From Portulaca oleracea (Eukaryota; Streptophyta; Magnoliopsida; Caryophyllales; Portulacaceae): a DNA stretch of 64,000 nucleotides. The notes beneath the pieces are model-generated. The model did no database searches, was not told the DNA's origin, and worked only from the letters and a program-made list of their open reading frames with translations. Positions 49,701-61,110 of the stretch are shown piece by piece (within the stretch, counting starts at the first letter, position 1; every line of letters begins with the position of its first letter). Position numbers and translations under genes: made by a program. Location: the NCBI GenBank assembly GCA_029582165.1, contig CM055888.1, forward strand, positions 33,961,408 to 34,025,407, read 5' to 3'.

Positions 49701-52700
49701 TTCAAATGATTTATCTCTCTCTCCACACTTTGCCAATATTTCATGGCAAACTCGACAAGTTTCATCTTAGTGAAGCGAATTCTAGCAATATCATGCATGC
49801 CATAAAATTCAAAATAATTCTCTAGGCGATCTATCCAGTCAATGAGCACATTAGGATCATGTCGACCATCAAATTCAAGCCCATCAACCTTGACTTTTCA
49901 AGCCACATCATAAGGGTCATCATTGTAATGCCTAGGGGAAGGGTGCCTAGGGGTTTGGCTTGGTGCTCTCTCTCTGGCGTGAATCGTCAGATTCATCATA
50001 ATAGTATCCTACATCCTCATAGTTACGGGTGCAGTGAGGTTCATGCGGGGTGGGTCTGTGTGAATTAGGACTTCCACTAGGCGCTCCGATAATGGACCGC
50101 TCTAAGTGCAAGGCATCATGCAGCAAATTTCCCACTGGGGCAGACTTGGACACATCATTAACTGGCATGCACTCACACAAATGAGACTCCAACCGTTGTT
50201 CTAGCTTAGTGACATTACCATGGACACCACCTAAAGAGGATTGGAAACTTTTCATTGTACTTTCTAGATCTTTGACACGGCCAGTGACAACATGAATGTC
50301 AGTTTGAACCTTATCTATCCTAGAATTAAGCATGTGACGATCTGCGAGAGTTCATCATCAAAATATTTCCTAATAGTTTCTAGCTTATCTTCCGTTATTT
50401 TATCAAAGTTTTGTACACTAGTCTCAAGTCTCTATACTCTTTCTTCTAATGCCATTGCTCTAGTTATTGGCATACAAAATTGAAGCTTTTCTTTTTTTAA
50501 TTTTAAAAAAAAAAAAAAAAAACTCAATATGCATCAAAGAACACGCAAAGTAAATCAATTACGAACTACTACTAAAGCACACACGAACAAGCAGAGCAAC
50601 GAAAACAACCAGATAACGATCCAAACTGTCCTGATTTTTTTTTTTTTTGGAAACAGAAAATAGGATTTTAGGGCTCCAAGCAAACTCAATTAACAACCAA
50701 TTAATTATCAATTAACCTAAACTCAAAGTAAGAATTTAAACAGATTACGAAATACCAAAGAAACCTACTTGTTGAAGCGAGAAATCACAGTCAGTTAACA
50801 CCTTTGCTAAGGCACCGAGTTGTACCACCAGAAATAGAAAGCCAGCAGCAGCAGGAGTGCGAGGATGCAGCAGGAGTGCCAGGACACAGCAGCAGCAGCG
50901 AACGGCGATTCCGGTGAAAATTCCGGCAACCAGGGTCTCTGGCGACAGCGGGCGATCACTGAAAACGACCTGGCGACCTTCTCTGGAAGTTCTCGGCAGG
51001 AAAGAATACCACCAAACAGCAGGTACAACACGGCAGTGTGCCCCACTTTCGCGAACTAGGGTTTTGCAAAATTAGGGCGGATCAATTGGAAGCAATCTGG
51101 GCTGTTTTAGCACAATTGGTTGAGGGGTTTTGGGTGAAATTGAGTACGAGGCTGATGGGCGAATGGAATTTTGAAGTGGAAGACGAATTGAGGATGAATT
51201 TGTGGGATTAGGGTTCAAAAACCCGAGGAACACTGCAGGCTCAATTTCGAAATTGGGGTTTTAGGGTTTGGTTGGGTGGGTGGCGGTAGCGGCGGTGGAG
51301 TGGAGGGAAACTGACTAGCGTGGTGGAGGGACAGTGGCCGATGGGTGATGAATGGCGGTGGTGTGTGGTGGTTTCAGGTAGGGGGCAACGACTAGGGTTT
51401 TTTGGGCAGATGGGAATTTTTTTTTCGTTTTTGTTTTTCAAAAGTCGGATGGCAGCGGAAAAAGGAAAAGAAAAACAAATTAGGTGAAGGCTCAGAATCA
51501 AGAACTTGCTCTGATACCAATTTGATAGAAAACTAGAAAGCTAGTGAAAGGAATTCAACATCCCCGTGTCGAATTCAAGAGAAGAATTCAGCATTCCCGT
51601 GCTGGATTCAGGAAAGATTAGCATCCCTGTGCTTAAATCAGTAATAATTGTATTCAATATTCAATGTAGTCTGTTTCCTAAAGGCTAGCAAAGCCCTTAT
51701 TTATAGGTAAACAACCTACCTAATACTAAACCTAATAGAATTGGGAAACTAAAATAACAAACATAAACAACTTAGGAAACTATAATATTCCTAATATGAA
51801 TAGGAAACTAAAACATATAAAATATCTAATTATATATTCCTAATATGAATAGTAAACTAAAGCATATAAAATATCTAATTATTATTATTTCTAAACTTCT
51901 TCCTAAAATAAATCTTTAGTCCTCCATCACTTCCTCCCAGCTCTTAGAAAGCCATTGTTTGGAAAAAAAGAAGGGAAAAAAAAACCCAAGTTTGTCGCAA
52001 TTGGCTTTTATATTCTGGATGTTTATGCTTGCTTTGGATCTTGAACTGCTCACTCAGTTATTATGATTAACTTTTTTATGATCAGGAAAGATGCGCAGAA
52101 ATTGGAGGAATGGGCCCGTGGCCAAACACCAACAACATTGGTGGAGTTCTCATCAAGAGAAGGTGAGGTTGAGGACATCTTGAAGGATATTGCTGCAAGA
52201 GCTGCGGATAATAGCTTTAGCTACAGTCGATTCTTTGCGGTTGGTTTATTCCGTCTTCTTGAATTGGCTAATGCAAGTGAACCCACCATCCTAGAGAAGG
52301 TGAGATCTTTGGGATATTAGTTCAGCTAAGCTGTCAGTTTTTTGTATAGGTAGATAACAAGAAGAATGTATTATCAAGGCATCCCACAAATTTAAACATG
52401 CTACAAAATGAACAGGAAAGGTAGTAGGGCATACTTTTAGTAAGTATTACCTGAGCTACATTCTTCAGACCCCTAACATCAAATCTTGAACTAATGTCAT
52501 ACGCTTTTTAGAGTGGTACACTTACAAGTTACAAGCATGTTCATTATTTTTCTGCAGTATGAATCTAGCTTACGTTTTCCAGTCTATGCCAGTGTATACT
52601 CTACCTAGTGAAAAGGTAAATTTATGCTCTGGTCCAAATATCATATTGTTGAGGCTTATGCATCATCGTGCAATATGGAATCTTGTGAGCAAGTGGTGAG

Positions 52701-53245
52701 TTTGTCCCAATACCATAGAAGAGATGCATGCTTACCATAAGGTCACCACATTGGAACTCCAATTGTTCCTGCTTGTGTAGAGAAAGAAACCTTGAGTTAT
52801 TTCTGTAAAACGGCCTCAAAGGACGTATTTTTCCAAACGAATGGCCAATTGCTGTTAATCTTACTTGTGTCCATAGAGAACTGACATTGTCGTTGATTCA
52901 CCAGCTTTGTGCAGCCTTAAACATAAACAAGAAAAGCGTGGATCGGGATCTTGATGTATACCGTAACCTTCTGTCGAAGCTAGTACAAGCTAAAGAGTTG
53001 TTGAAGGAGTATGTGGCTAGGTAAGATCATCTCCATTCTTTGTGGTTTTTTCTTTCTCGCTACAATAGTTGTTTGAGACGGAGTGCGCAGAACTGAATTT
53101 GGGTCTGTTTGCCCCTTGCAGAGAAAAGAAGAAAAGAGAAGAGAGAACAGATGTGCAAAAGGCTAATGAGGCAGTTACGAAATGCTTGGGTGTATACTTG
53201 GAAGCTAAAGTGCAAAAGGCTAACAATGCTATCAAGTTATACTGA
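40752..53245 (+). CDS. THF1: THYLAKOID FORMATION 1 (THF1/Psb29), five exons
   Basis: Chloroplast protein of the THF1/Psb29 family, which acts in thylakoid biogenesis and in photosystem II and FtsH protease homeostasis. Exons 40752-40947, 44744-45011, 52086-52299, 52905-53020 and 53122-53245 join in frame to 305 codons plus stop; all introns are GT-AG. Residues 1-60 are Ser/Pro-rich, a chloroplast transit peptide ([20 protein letters not shown]). The mature part contains [55 protein letters not shown] and [20 protein letters not shown], all hallmarks of the family. A Lys/Glu coiled-coil tail follows. The last 20 residues ([19 protein letters not shown]) differ from the usual C-terminus. Start chosen at 40752 because the family begins MAA. 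Introns 1 and 2 (3.8 and 7.1 kb) are swollen by retrotransposons. No stop or frameshift in exons, so probably functional. Confidence 0.95.
40948..44743 (+). other. THF1 intron 1 (3.8 kb)
   Basis: Donor ATG|GTAATC and acceptor TTTCAG|ATGTTC. It contains the solo LTR at 42281-42609. Otherwise it holds only AT-rich sequence, an ATTT run at 40990-41025 and an (AC)n tract near 44645. ORFs in it are not conserved-looking. Confidence 0.85.
42281..42609 (-). mobile_element. Solo LTR, 329 bp
   Basis: TG...CA borders (TGGGAATATGG on the left, CCCTAACA on the right) are flanked by a perfect 5-bp target duplication CATGT at 42276-42280 and 42610-42614. On the minus strand CTATAAATAAGG near 42490 forms an LTR-type TATA box, so the element lies antisense to THF1. 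No internal region remains, implying recombination between two LTRs. Confidence 0.85.
45154..45516 (-). repeat. 3' LTR of the intronic chromovirus
   Basis: TGATAG...CCAACA borders. It matches 51523-51929 with roughly 20 differences counted by eye. It is preceded on the minus strand by the purine tract AAGCCGGGGAGAAA (45517-45530). Confidence 0.9.
45438..47124 (-). pseudogene. Integrase and chromodomain of the intronic chromovirus
   Basis: From 47124: [12 protein letters not shown] (end of RNase H), the HHCC finger ([25 protein letters not shown]), and the catalytic core [30 protein letters not shown] and [15 protein letters not shown]. The third catalytic residue, Glu in QTE, is Lys here, so strand transfer should be abolished. 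After a one-base shift near 46230 the C-terminal part continues ([20 protein letters not shown]). It ends in a chromodomain, [29 protein letters not shown], with aromatic Y, W and a WVPEDDL end, which in chromoviruses guides integration through histone marks. Confidence 0.9.
47230..48476 (-). pseudogene. Reverse transcriptase and RNase H of the intronic chromovirus
   Basis: In order: [40 protein letters not shown], a frameshift near 48110, then [30 protein letters not shown] and the catalytic YFDDILI near 47825-47845. A stop follows. The connection continues as [18 protein letters not shown], and RNase H after another shift as [20 protein letters not shown]. Two frameshifts and one stop interrupt an otherwise well-preserved enzyme. 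Confidence 0.9.
48461..50333 (-). pseudogene. gag and aspartic protease of the intronic chromovirus
   Basis: The N-terminal part 50333-49947 is coiled-coil-like ([20 protein letters not shown]). The capsid core 49849-49562 reads [20 protein letters not shown] and [20 protein letters not shown]. It continues in the same frame after a single stop (about 49562) into 49552-48461. There a CCHC knuckle is degenerate ([15 protein letters not shown], final Cys replaced by Arg). Protease follows, with [15 protein letters not shown] (active-site D-N-G) and [20 protein letters not shown]. The frame is fused gag-protease as in this lineage. Confidence 0.85.
50334..51507 (-). other. Untranslated leader of the intronic chromovirus
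   Basis: A GC-richer leader (50800-51480) and A/T homopolymers (50503-50522, 50636-50650) lie between gag and the primer site. Short ORFs on both strands in 50807-51075 are shadows. Confidence 0.6.
51508..51519 (-). other. Primer-binding site, initiator-Met tRNA
   Basis: On the minus strand TGGTATCAGAGC, complementary to the 3' end of plant initiator tRNA-Met, lying three bases after the 5' LTR end at 51523. Confidence 0.95.
51523..51929 (-). repeat. 5' LTR of the intronic chromovirus
   Basis: TGATAG...CCATCA borders, 407 bp. It is about 44 bp longer than its partner, because a tandem copy of TATAAAATATCTAATTAT...CCTAATATGAATAG is present at about 51800-51885. Confidence 0.9.
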
Positions 53246-53831
53246 ATCACATATTGCACCTGTGGCTGTTACCTCGTGCGATTCTTTTTTTTTTTTTTTT
53301 TTTGTTTTCTTTTTCTTTTTTTGGTTTTTGGCTTTGTTCGTAAAATAACATAGTGGGCACCTTGGAAGCCATACTTATATACCATATTCATCTGTCCTTA
53401 TTAGATGTGATGCGAGTTTTGCAAGTTTATTTATTGATTCTTTTCTCTTGTGGGGAAACATACTTTTCACCTGAGCTATGGTACTCATAGCTACCATTTT
53501 ACAAACTTTTCATCCAAGTGTTGTACTCAATGGAGTCATTTTACAGCATACCTTAGCTGTGTTCTCTTACACTGGATTAGGAATCAATCATTTCTCACAA
53601 TACAGAATTACAGATAGTCCAGCAAACCAAATTCAAAATTTACTTTGTCACCAAATACAAGCTGCTTCACATTCATTTATACATCAGTTTGTTTGAATGG
53701 ATGAAGAAATTTACTTGATGGGGAAATGATTTACATTCACACATTAATATGCATAAAAAGAGGGGGGGGGGGGGGAATGAATATGTAGTTCCAAGACATT
53801 GTTGATTTTATCCACAAGAGTGACACATGTT
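53246..53831. other. Convergent intergenic region (THF1 3' / DGK 3')
   Basis: 586 bp between the two stop codons. It contains a T run of about 18 (53286-53303) and a G run of about 13 (53762-53775). Both 3' UTRs and poly(A) sites must fall here and may overlap. The short plus ORFs are not conserved-looking. Confidence 0.7.
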
Positions 53832-55643
53832 CTAACTCAAATGTGATATGTCAACTTCCTCTGGGATCCTAAAGGTATCAGCGGCACCAAATTTTCTCCA
53901 CTCCTCACCTTCAGCAACTGAATCATCTTCATAATCATCTTCCACTGATCCATAATGTAGTGAAGACGGATCATGGATGCTTCGGGATATACAGCCATGG
54001 TTGGCAAGCATATTAACCTGACCATGGTGTGAAATTTCCACTACAACGGTTTCATCATCAATTGGTAAAGGTTGTTTCCAAGGCTCACCATCGATTCTCA
54101 TGAAAGTATGCTCGGCTGCACCCTTATGAAACTCAAAGCGGATTCGATGGGCCTAGATAAATCCATTGCAATGGGAAACAAATTAGTGCCAAAAAAACCC
54201 ATTAGAAATTTAGAAGCCAACATTGTGCACAATTGTTAAGTCCTTAAGGCCCCGTTTACATCTTAGAAAATGAAAATGAAAATGAAAATGAAAATGAAAT
54301 GAAAATATTTCTTATCGTTAATCTAGCATATCAATCCGTCACTACTACTTCTTCTTCCCTCTCTCTCTCTCTCCCTAACATATCCATTCCTTTTTCTCTC
54401 TCTATTCTCCCTAACAATCACCTGTTTCTCCCTTTCCATCAAACACACCCACTCTTTCTCTTTCACAAAAAAACTCACAATTTCAAAAGTAAAATTTATT
54501 CTATTAGTGATTATAATTATCTATTTCAAGTAGCCCAATATGGTAATACGATCACTCTTCCATTACATTGCTTAGTTGATTATATTACATGGTTGATTGT
54601 ATTATATTCCTATCACATTTCATCCAATCAACTGACATGTATAAATAATAACAATTTATTTGACATTTGCTAGACAGGAAGATTAACTCATCAGGAATCA
54701 AGGGAAAGCAATACATTAGGTCAAATTGCAGGACTCTTGACAGTACCCCATGATAAAATTAATTCAATATCTCACTAGAATTCTACTGCTATTGCTTGTC
54801 CTATTATGAGGATATTCAGCCTCTTCTCATACTTTCACCATAGCTCCCAAACATTCTTCCAAAATTACTCCAAACTCACCGTTATCTGCTTTACCTTTGA
54901 ATCACCAATCTCAAGACACTTAAGGATGAATTGATATATCCATCCATAGTCAATTAGTCATCGGTCCAAGGGATTTATTATGCTTTTATTTTTTCTTTTC
55001 AAAAATTTAGCACATCAGAGCACTTGGCTCATGAGTCATTAAGACCTTTAACTAAATATTCATCGCCCTTTCCATTAATCAGGAGGATCGAATCGTCCCA
55101 TGGACTTTTAATTAGGAGAACAAGCCCATGGTTGTTAAGGGAATCAACTGCTCATGAGGCTTGAATTCAGTTCGTATATCAATAAATCATGGGTTCATAA
55201 CTATTCTCTTAAAAATAATCTAAAAAATTCAGCCAAATCAAAATTACAAAGTCTTACCTGTGCAAGACGTGCTCCATGGCCCTTTGGAGCTAGGAGAACC
55301 AGCCCATGCCAAGCATCTCGAAAGCCAACAACTTCAATAAGACCGTCATCAACATATGGAGGTGTCAAATCTCTCTGCAATCAGGTTCGAGCAAGGTTAC
55401 TCTATAAGTAAGAAGTCAAAAGATTATGTCCTCTTTTATTATATTTTTAATCCATGGGTGTGGGCCAGAAAGAAGGATTTTTTTTTTGGGGGGGGGGGGG
55501 TGGCAGGGACTAGCCACTGCATAAAATTCAGGCAATTTCTAAAAAGCATTTAGAAACTAACATCTCGCGTTTTGTTCTTATTCGGTGTGCCCCAAGGATT
55601 GAGTCCACCTGAGAAACTTGGCAAGTTGAGACATACAATTGAC
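53832..55643 (-). CDS. DGK5: Diacylglycerol kinase, 3' exons (cluster III / DGK5-like)
   Basis: Partial gene for a lipid kinase that phosphorylates diacylglycerol to phosphatidic acid at membranes. Exons on the minus strand are 55643-55562 ([20 protein letters not shown]...KTRD), 55374-55258 ([20 protein letters not shown]...GHGARLAQ) and 54152-53832 ([40 protein letters not shown], ending EEVDISHLS). All junctions are in phase with AG/GT borders (donor GAT|GTTAGT weaker). These encode the DGK accessory domain and an acidic tail typical of plant cluster III kinases; the exact paralogue is from memory. The catalytic domain with its GxGxxG-type loop is not present, as upstream exons were not found between 55644 and the window end. 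The gene is either truncated or continues beyond it. Confidence 0.8.
54153..55257 (-). other. DGK intron with MITE-like insert
   Basis: Spans the two last DGK exons. It has GGCCCCGTTTACATC (54249-54263), a common start of plant hAT-type MITEs, followed by a (GAAAAT)n run (54265-54305) and a C/T-rich tract (54350-54480). No clear right end was found. The ORF 54299-54673 is low-complexity. Confidence 0.5.
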
Positions 55644-57000
55644 CTGATACTGTATTTGAAAACACAAACAGTTAGTTTGCAAGTATTTGGTGAGTGTTCA
55701 AACTCAACAGAAATGCCAAAAGTATTGTCACTGCTTCTTCAAAATGGAAGTGCATCACACAATTTTTCTGCTATAGTGGAATAGTATATGTAAGCAGAAA
55801 TGTAGCAAGTGCATCAGAGATGCCACAACAACAGCAAAATGAGACAACAAGATACACCCAAGTGTTCCACGTCACAAAAAAACCACCTATACTACAAACC
55901 ACTCCAAGTAGTCTAACATTTTTTTCTTCTTTTCTTTTTAGCATCCCTCTTGAAGTACACTCCCCTATTGCACGTTGATCACTAATGACCTTCAATCCGC
56001 AAACCTTTCTCACAATCAAAGTTGTTAGAATCGGGATCCTAACTCGGATCTACGGGGTAGTTGGGATCGGAATTAACCCCACGTAGGATCGTGGATCGGA
56101 ATGTAGACAGTAGAAGCGCATCGAAGATTTTGGATCATAAAATCGTAGGATCGTAGATCAAGATCGGGATTTGAATAACTATGCTCACAATTATCCTCTA
56201 ATGTGCAATTTCCACGTCAATATCCTTGAAATCTTTGAGATTTTGGGGGACTTCATTTGAGGTAGACTTAGCTTTTTGAGTTGCTTCCATTAGCATCATT
56301 CACTTAGAGTTTAGCACAACCTTTTCTATCCTCTTCATTTTAGCATCAACTTTCGAGCCTTTTCTAATGGAATCCTCGAGATCAAGAAAATATTAGACAT
56401 CGATTAGACTGACAATGAGTCCTCACTATCAATCAAATTAGGTTTAGGGGCACCCGAGGTAGCTCTTGGTAGACTCAAACTTGCACACGCTTTGAAAAGG
56501 TCAGATTTGAGTCCAAAAGCCGACAGAGTCACCACCTTGGGTAGCATTTGGATTAAGATGTAAGCCTACAAGACTATCATCAACCACCTCAATAGGCTGA
56601 TCAAACTCTAAAGGTGGAGATACAGCCTCACCAATCTACTTAGCTTTAGGGATATAAATCAACTTGACAGGGCCTCTCCTCGAAGAAGGGAAAGACTGTT
56701 GTCTTCTGCAAAATTTTGCCCACGCAACATTCAAGACAGACCCATCGTACATCCAGCTATTTAGGCTTGTATAGCATTTGAATCCACTTGTTTACCTTTG
56801 AAACAAACAAACCCATATTTCTTACCATTCTTCACCAATTTGTCGCGACTGTAAGTAGCAAGAGCATCATATGAAGCTTTTAAAGGCAGGAACAGGGTTG
56901 ATACGAGTGAGACAATTTTTAACCCATTCTAGAATTATTTTGCAATGAATGACCCAAGAATTCCACTTAAGCCATTTCTTTACATGTAGATTGATGAACA
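55644..57000. other. Presumed DGK intron with GATC-rich MITE-like sequence and coding-like debris
   Basis: At about 56025-56175 a patch of GGATCG/GATCGGGAT repeats begins GTTAGAATCGGGATCC and ends GATCGGGATTTGAATAAC, resembling a MITE with imperfect inverted ends. On the minus strand 56990-56480 has coding-like but stop-ridden text (for example FINLHVKKWLKWNSW) of unknown family. No DGK exon was recognised. Confidence 0.3.
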
Positions 57001-58165
57001 TGTAATCTGAAATAGATCAGAGTGCACCAGACGATATACACATCTAGATGTGGACAATGGCTAGTTCAACTGTAAATTATAAAGTACTGAGCAAAGAACT
57101 ATCGCATGCAAGGCAATGAACAACAGACTGCTTGATAGTGAATCCAAGGGTAGGATGTGTTTTTCATGCAACCAAAGCTATGCATTCAGCATTAAAGGGG
57201 GGGGGGGAAACGAGGGACAAAACCAGTGATCTATGATTGATACAGCAACACTACAATCGCAGCACACAAGGGTTATGCTTGCTGTTTGATCCAAGATACA
57301 AAAACATCACTTAGATCAGCAAGAGCAAGATCCGGATGCAAAATCACCACCTTATCTGCCAGCAAGATCTACCAACGCCACTTGGTTAGCCAAACCAAGA
57401 TATAAAGGTAGGAAGTTGAGAGTTTTAGCTAACTCACACAGCAAGCTCAAGGCTTAATTTCATAAACTCAGATGATAAAAAATGAGTTACACAGTCGAGC
57501 TATATCAGAGCTAGCAAGTAGTTGAAATAAGCTAATTAGATTTCCTAATGATGAAGAAACCTTAATCTAAGCTAGACTAAGCTAAGCATAACATAATTCA
57601 ACAGCATGAACATAGCTACATTGGTAAACACATTAGGAAAGCATAAAATCTTGATAACACATCAAAATAAATGTTGAATCATTTTGTTGCTGCTTCTGAT
57701 TCCCTCCCTTTACCAGCAGTAACTTGCTTAGCTTGGGTGAAAATAAACAGTTGCAACATGCTATCATATATGATTAGGTAACTTGAGAAAAAACATGCAA
57801 AAGATAGTTATGGCCCTAACGTAACCAAAATTCATTAGTTGCTTCAAATTGAGCTACTCGAGTAGAGATCATCTGTTTTGATTTGATTCTGCGAGCAATT
57901 GATCTCCAAATGTGATTGTAATGGCTCTTTGGAAAGCTAAAGCAGTGGACTTCAAAATGTTCCTAGGGCTCTTACCCAAGAAATCACTTAGTTAAGAGAT
58001 ATGCACACAATTAGATCAGATACCCTGCTGGATGAATGGCACTCTGATGCTACATCACTGTGCATTGTTGTATAGATTAGCAAGTAACATTATTGGACCA
58101 ATGCAACTTCTATGGACCCTAGAAGAGGGTGTGGAAGAGACTGGTTAGCTTGATTCCCATCATCC
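57001..58165 (-). repeat. 3' LTR of a gypsy element (borders approximate)
   Basis: Directly downstream (minus strand) of the polyprotein end, after a purine tract AGGGGGGATGATGGG (complement at about 58152-58168). It shares segments with the LTR fragment 36562-37577. A G run lies at 57198-57207. The left border and target duplication were not identified. No gene is present. Confidence 0.45.
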
Positions 58166-61100
58166 CCCCTAGTTGAGAAGAGTTTGTCCTCAAACTAGGT
58201 AGGTTTTCATCTGTTGGATAGTAAGGCCTCAAATTTGCTACATTGAAGGTTGCACTTCCACCATAATCATCAAATAGATCTAACTTGTTGGTATTGTCCC
58301 CCTATTTCTCTAAGACTTCATAGGGACCATCAACTCTTGTAAATAATTTACCCTTTCTTCTTGAGGGAAACCTGTACTTTCTTAGGTGTATGCAGACTAG
58401 GTCTCCAGGCTGAAAGACCATCTTCCTTTTCTTGTTTGTTGTTGTTGATGCAAGCTCATTGAATTTGCTAATTCTTTCCCTGACCTGCTAGTGTAGATTT
58501 ATGATCTATTTAGCTCTTTCTGATACTTCATAGTTGAACTTGACTAATGTGGGAATAGTTGTAAGATAGAGTGATAGGGTTCTTGCCATAAACATCTTGA
58601 AATGAGGATAGACTTGTGGCTTCCTTAAGTGCCCTATTGAAGTCAAACTCAGCATGAGGCAATAAGGTATCCCATCCTATCTTGCTCTTGTTCACTAAGC
58701 ACCTTAGTAATGAACCAAGGGTCCTATTAGTGACCTCTATTTGACCATCCGTCTAGGGCTAATAGGTGGTACTGAACTTGAGTTGTGTACCCAATTTCCT
58801 ACACAAAGTAACCCAGGAAGGACTAAGAAACTTTGTATCTCTATCAGAAACCATAGATTTAGGTGTGCCATGCAATCTGACCACCTCTTGAATGTATAAT
58901 TCAGCCACTTTCATGGCACCATAAGTAGTGTGACAGGGAATAAAGTGAGTCATTTTTGAAAATCTATCAAATACAACCATGATGGAGGCTTTACCTCTCT
59001 ATGTCCTGGGTAATCCAACAACAAAATCCAAACAAATATCCTCCCGTGGACTTTCATAAATAGGTAAGGGTATATATAGCCCTTGAGGTAAGCTATGACT
59101 CTTGGACAACTGGCAAATAGCACACCTTCTCACCATATGCTTGACATCCTTAGCCATTCTTGGCCAGTAGTAATACTCTTTTAGCATTAATAAGATCTTA
59201 TCAATTCCAAAATGCCCTACTATGCATCCTCTATGTATCTCAGAAACAAGTAATTCCCTCAAACTGCCTTAAGGAATACATAGTATGTTGCCTTTAAACA
59301 AGTAATCTCGATCAACATAATATAGGCCTAGAGGGTGATGTAGGCATTGTTGGAGTATTTCCTTGAAATATTCACTAGTGGAATACATGGTTTTCATAAG
59401 CTCAAAGCCAAGTATTCTAGAGTCCAAAGTGTGCAATAACATAAATCTCCTAGATAAGGCATCAGCACCCTTGTTCATATTTCCTGCCTTGTGATGGATC
59501 ATAAAATGGCATGCTTGCATATATACTACCCATTTAGCATGCCTGGGGTTCAACTTATATTGGCCTTGAATGAACTTCAAAGCTTCATGATCACTGTGTA
59601 ATATTCTCCTCCAATCAAATAATGCCTCCAATGATCAAGAGCACTGATGATGGCATAGAACACTTTATCATACACACTATACTTCCTCTTAGAATTCATT
59701 AAACTTCTCATTGAAATAAACTATAGCCCTGCTTTCTTGAGATAAAATAGCACCTATGCCAAAACCAGAAGCATCACATTCAACTTCAAAACTTTAGCAA
59801 AGCTTGGCAATGCAAGAATTGGGGCAGTAGTGAGCTTTTCTTTGATAGTTTCAAAAGCTTTCTGGGCCTAGGGACTCCAGACAAAGCTCTTGGCCTTCAC
59901 TAACTCAATCATAGGGGGGATAGAATAGTGGTGAAATTCTTCACAAATCTTCTATAAAATGATGCTAGTCCCTGGAAACTTTTGACCTGTTGTATAAAAG
60001 TGGGAACGCGCCATTCTCTGATGGCTTTGATATTGTCTTCATCCACTCTAACTCCTTCTAAGGTGATAACATAGCCAAGAAATATACACTGACTAATGAA
60101 AAACTGACACTTCCGAAAATTGCCATAGAGCTTTTCCTAGGATAAAATCTCCATAACAGCTTGCAACAACATGCTGCTTCTCTGAATGACTATAGACAAC
60201 AATGTCATCAAAATAAACAATATACTTTCCTAGTAATGGTTTAAGCACCTAATTCATCAATCTCATGAAGGTAGAAGGAGCATTACTCAAACCAAAAGGC
60301 ATAACCAACCACTCATATAAACCTCTGGTTTTATTGTTGTCTTCCACATCTCCTTCATAGACTCTAATTTGACAATAACCACTTCTGAGGTCTATCTTTG
60401 AAAACACCTGTGCACCTTAGAGCTCATCCAACAGATCCTTAAGTCTAGGTATAGGAAACCTATACTTGATGGTAGTCTTGTTGCCCTGCAGTCTATACAC
60501 ATCCTCTAACTTCCACCCTTAAGCAAGCACTACACACGGACTTAAGCTCTCCTTGATACCCTTCACTAGTAGATCATCCACCTGCCTTCACATCTATGTC
60601 GTCTCAACTGGTGTCATTCTATATGCTAGCTTATTAGGGAGCACAGACCCTGGGATGAGTCTATTATATGTTGTATACTTCTGATAAGGGATAATCCTGG
60701 GGGCATTTCTTTAGGAAAAACATGAGAATACTACTCCAGGAGAAGGACAAGGAAGCGATGGCTATTTGTGGAGTTAGGTTGGGGTTCTTGACTAGGTAAG
60801 ATAAGCTCTTTTTAAGCATTGAACTCATGATGTTCAGCAGCTAATAAAGTGGTCAAGGAAGGTTTAGTCACAAGGTTTTCTTTGAGTTTAAGGAGTTGGT
60901 ATAGTCTGAGAGGGGTAAGGGTGATTTTTTCGTGGTTTAGCAGCAAGGTGTAGGTATTTAACCTTCCATCATGTGCCACGACTCGATCATATAACCATGG
61001 CCTTCCAAACAAAACATGACAAGCATCCATAGCAAGATATAACACCAAATACAATCCTGATATGATTTGCCTATTAAGAAATTCAACAAAAACTTCTTAG
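58166..61100 (-). pseudogene. Ty3/gypsy pol remnant (protease end, RT, RNase H, integrase)
   Basis: On the minus strand: protease end LAMDACHVLFGRPWLYDRVV (61054 onward), RT pieces near 60600-60180 (with a YFDD-type box readable about 60205), and RNase H 59631-59269 (DHEALKFIQGQYKLNPRHAK, NMNKGADALSRR). Integrase 59262-58759 follows with HHCC (HRGCIVGHFG, CAICQLSKSH), core [39 protein letters not shown], and after a stop TDGQIEV. The C-terminal domain near 58480-58200 reads FQPGDLVCIHLRKYRFPS and ends LRPYYP. Many frameshifts and stops. The 5' part is lost near 62040. Confidence 0.75.
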
Positions 61101-61110
61101 TAATAGGGAT

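Larger units (their letters stand above)
45154..51929 (-). mobile_element. Chromodomain Ty3/gypsy element (chromovirus) inside THF1 intron 2
   Basis: LTRs at 45154-45516 and 51523-51929 are flanked by the 5-bp target duplication CTTCC (45149-45153, 51930-51934). A tRNA-iMet primer site is at 51508-51519 and a polypurine tract beside the 3' LTR. Internal order on the minus strand is gag with zinc knuckle, protease, RT, RNase H, integrase, chromodomain. Short LTRs and a chromodomain fit a chromovirus, possibly the Reina type. Antisense orientation relative to THF1 may limit premature polyadenylation of the host transcript. Stops and frameshifts make it defective. Confidence 0.95.

Noticed and set aside
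50807..51075. Small Ala/Gln-rich ORFs on both strands
   Set aside because: They come from a CAG-rich retroelement leader; no conserved protein features.
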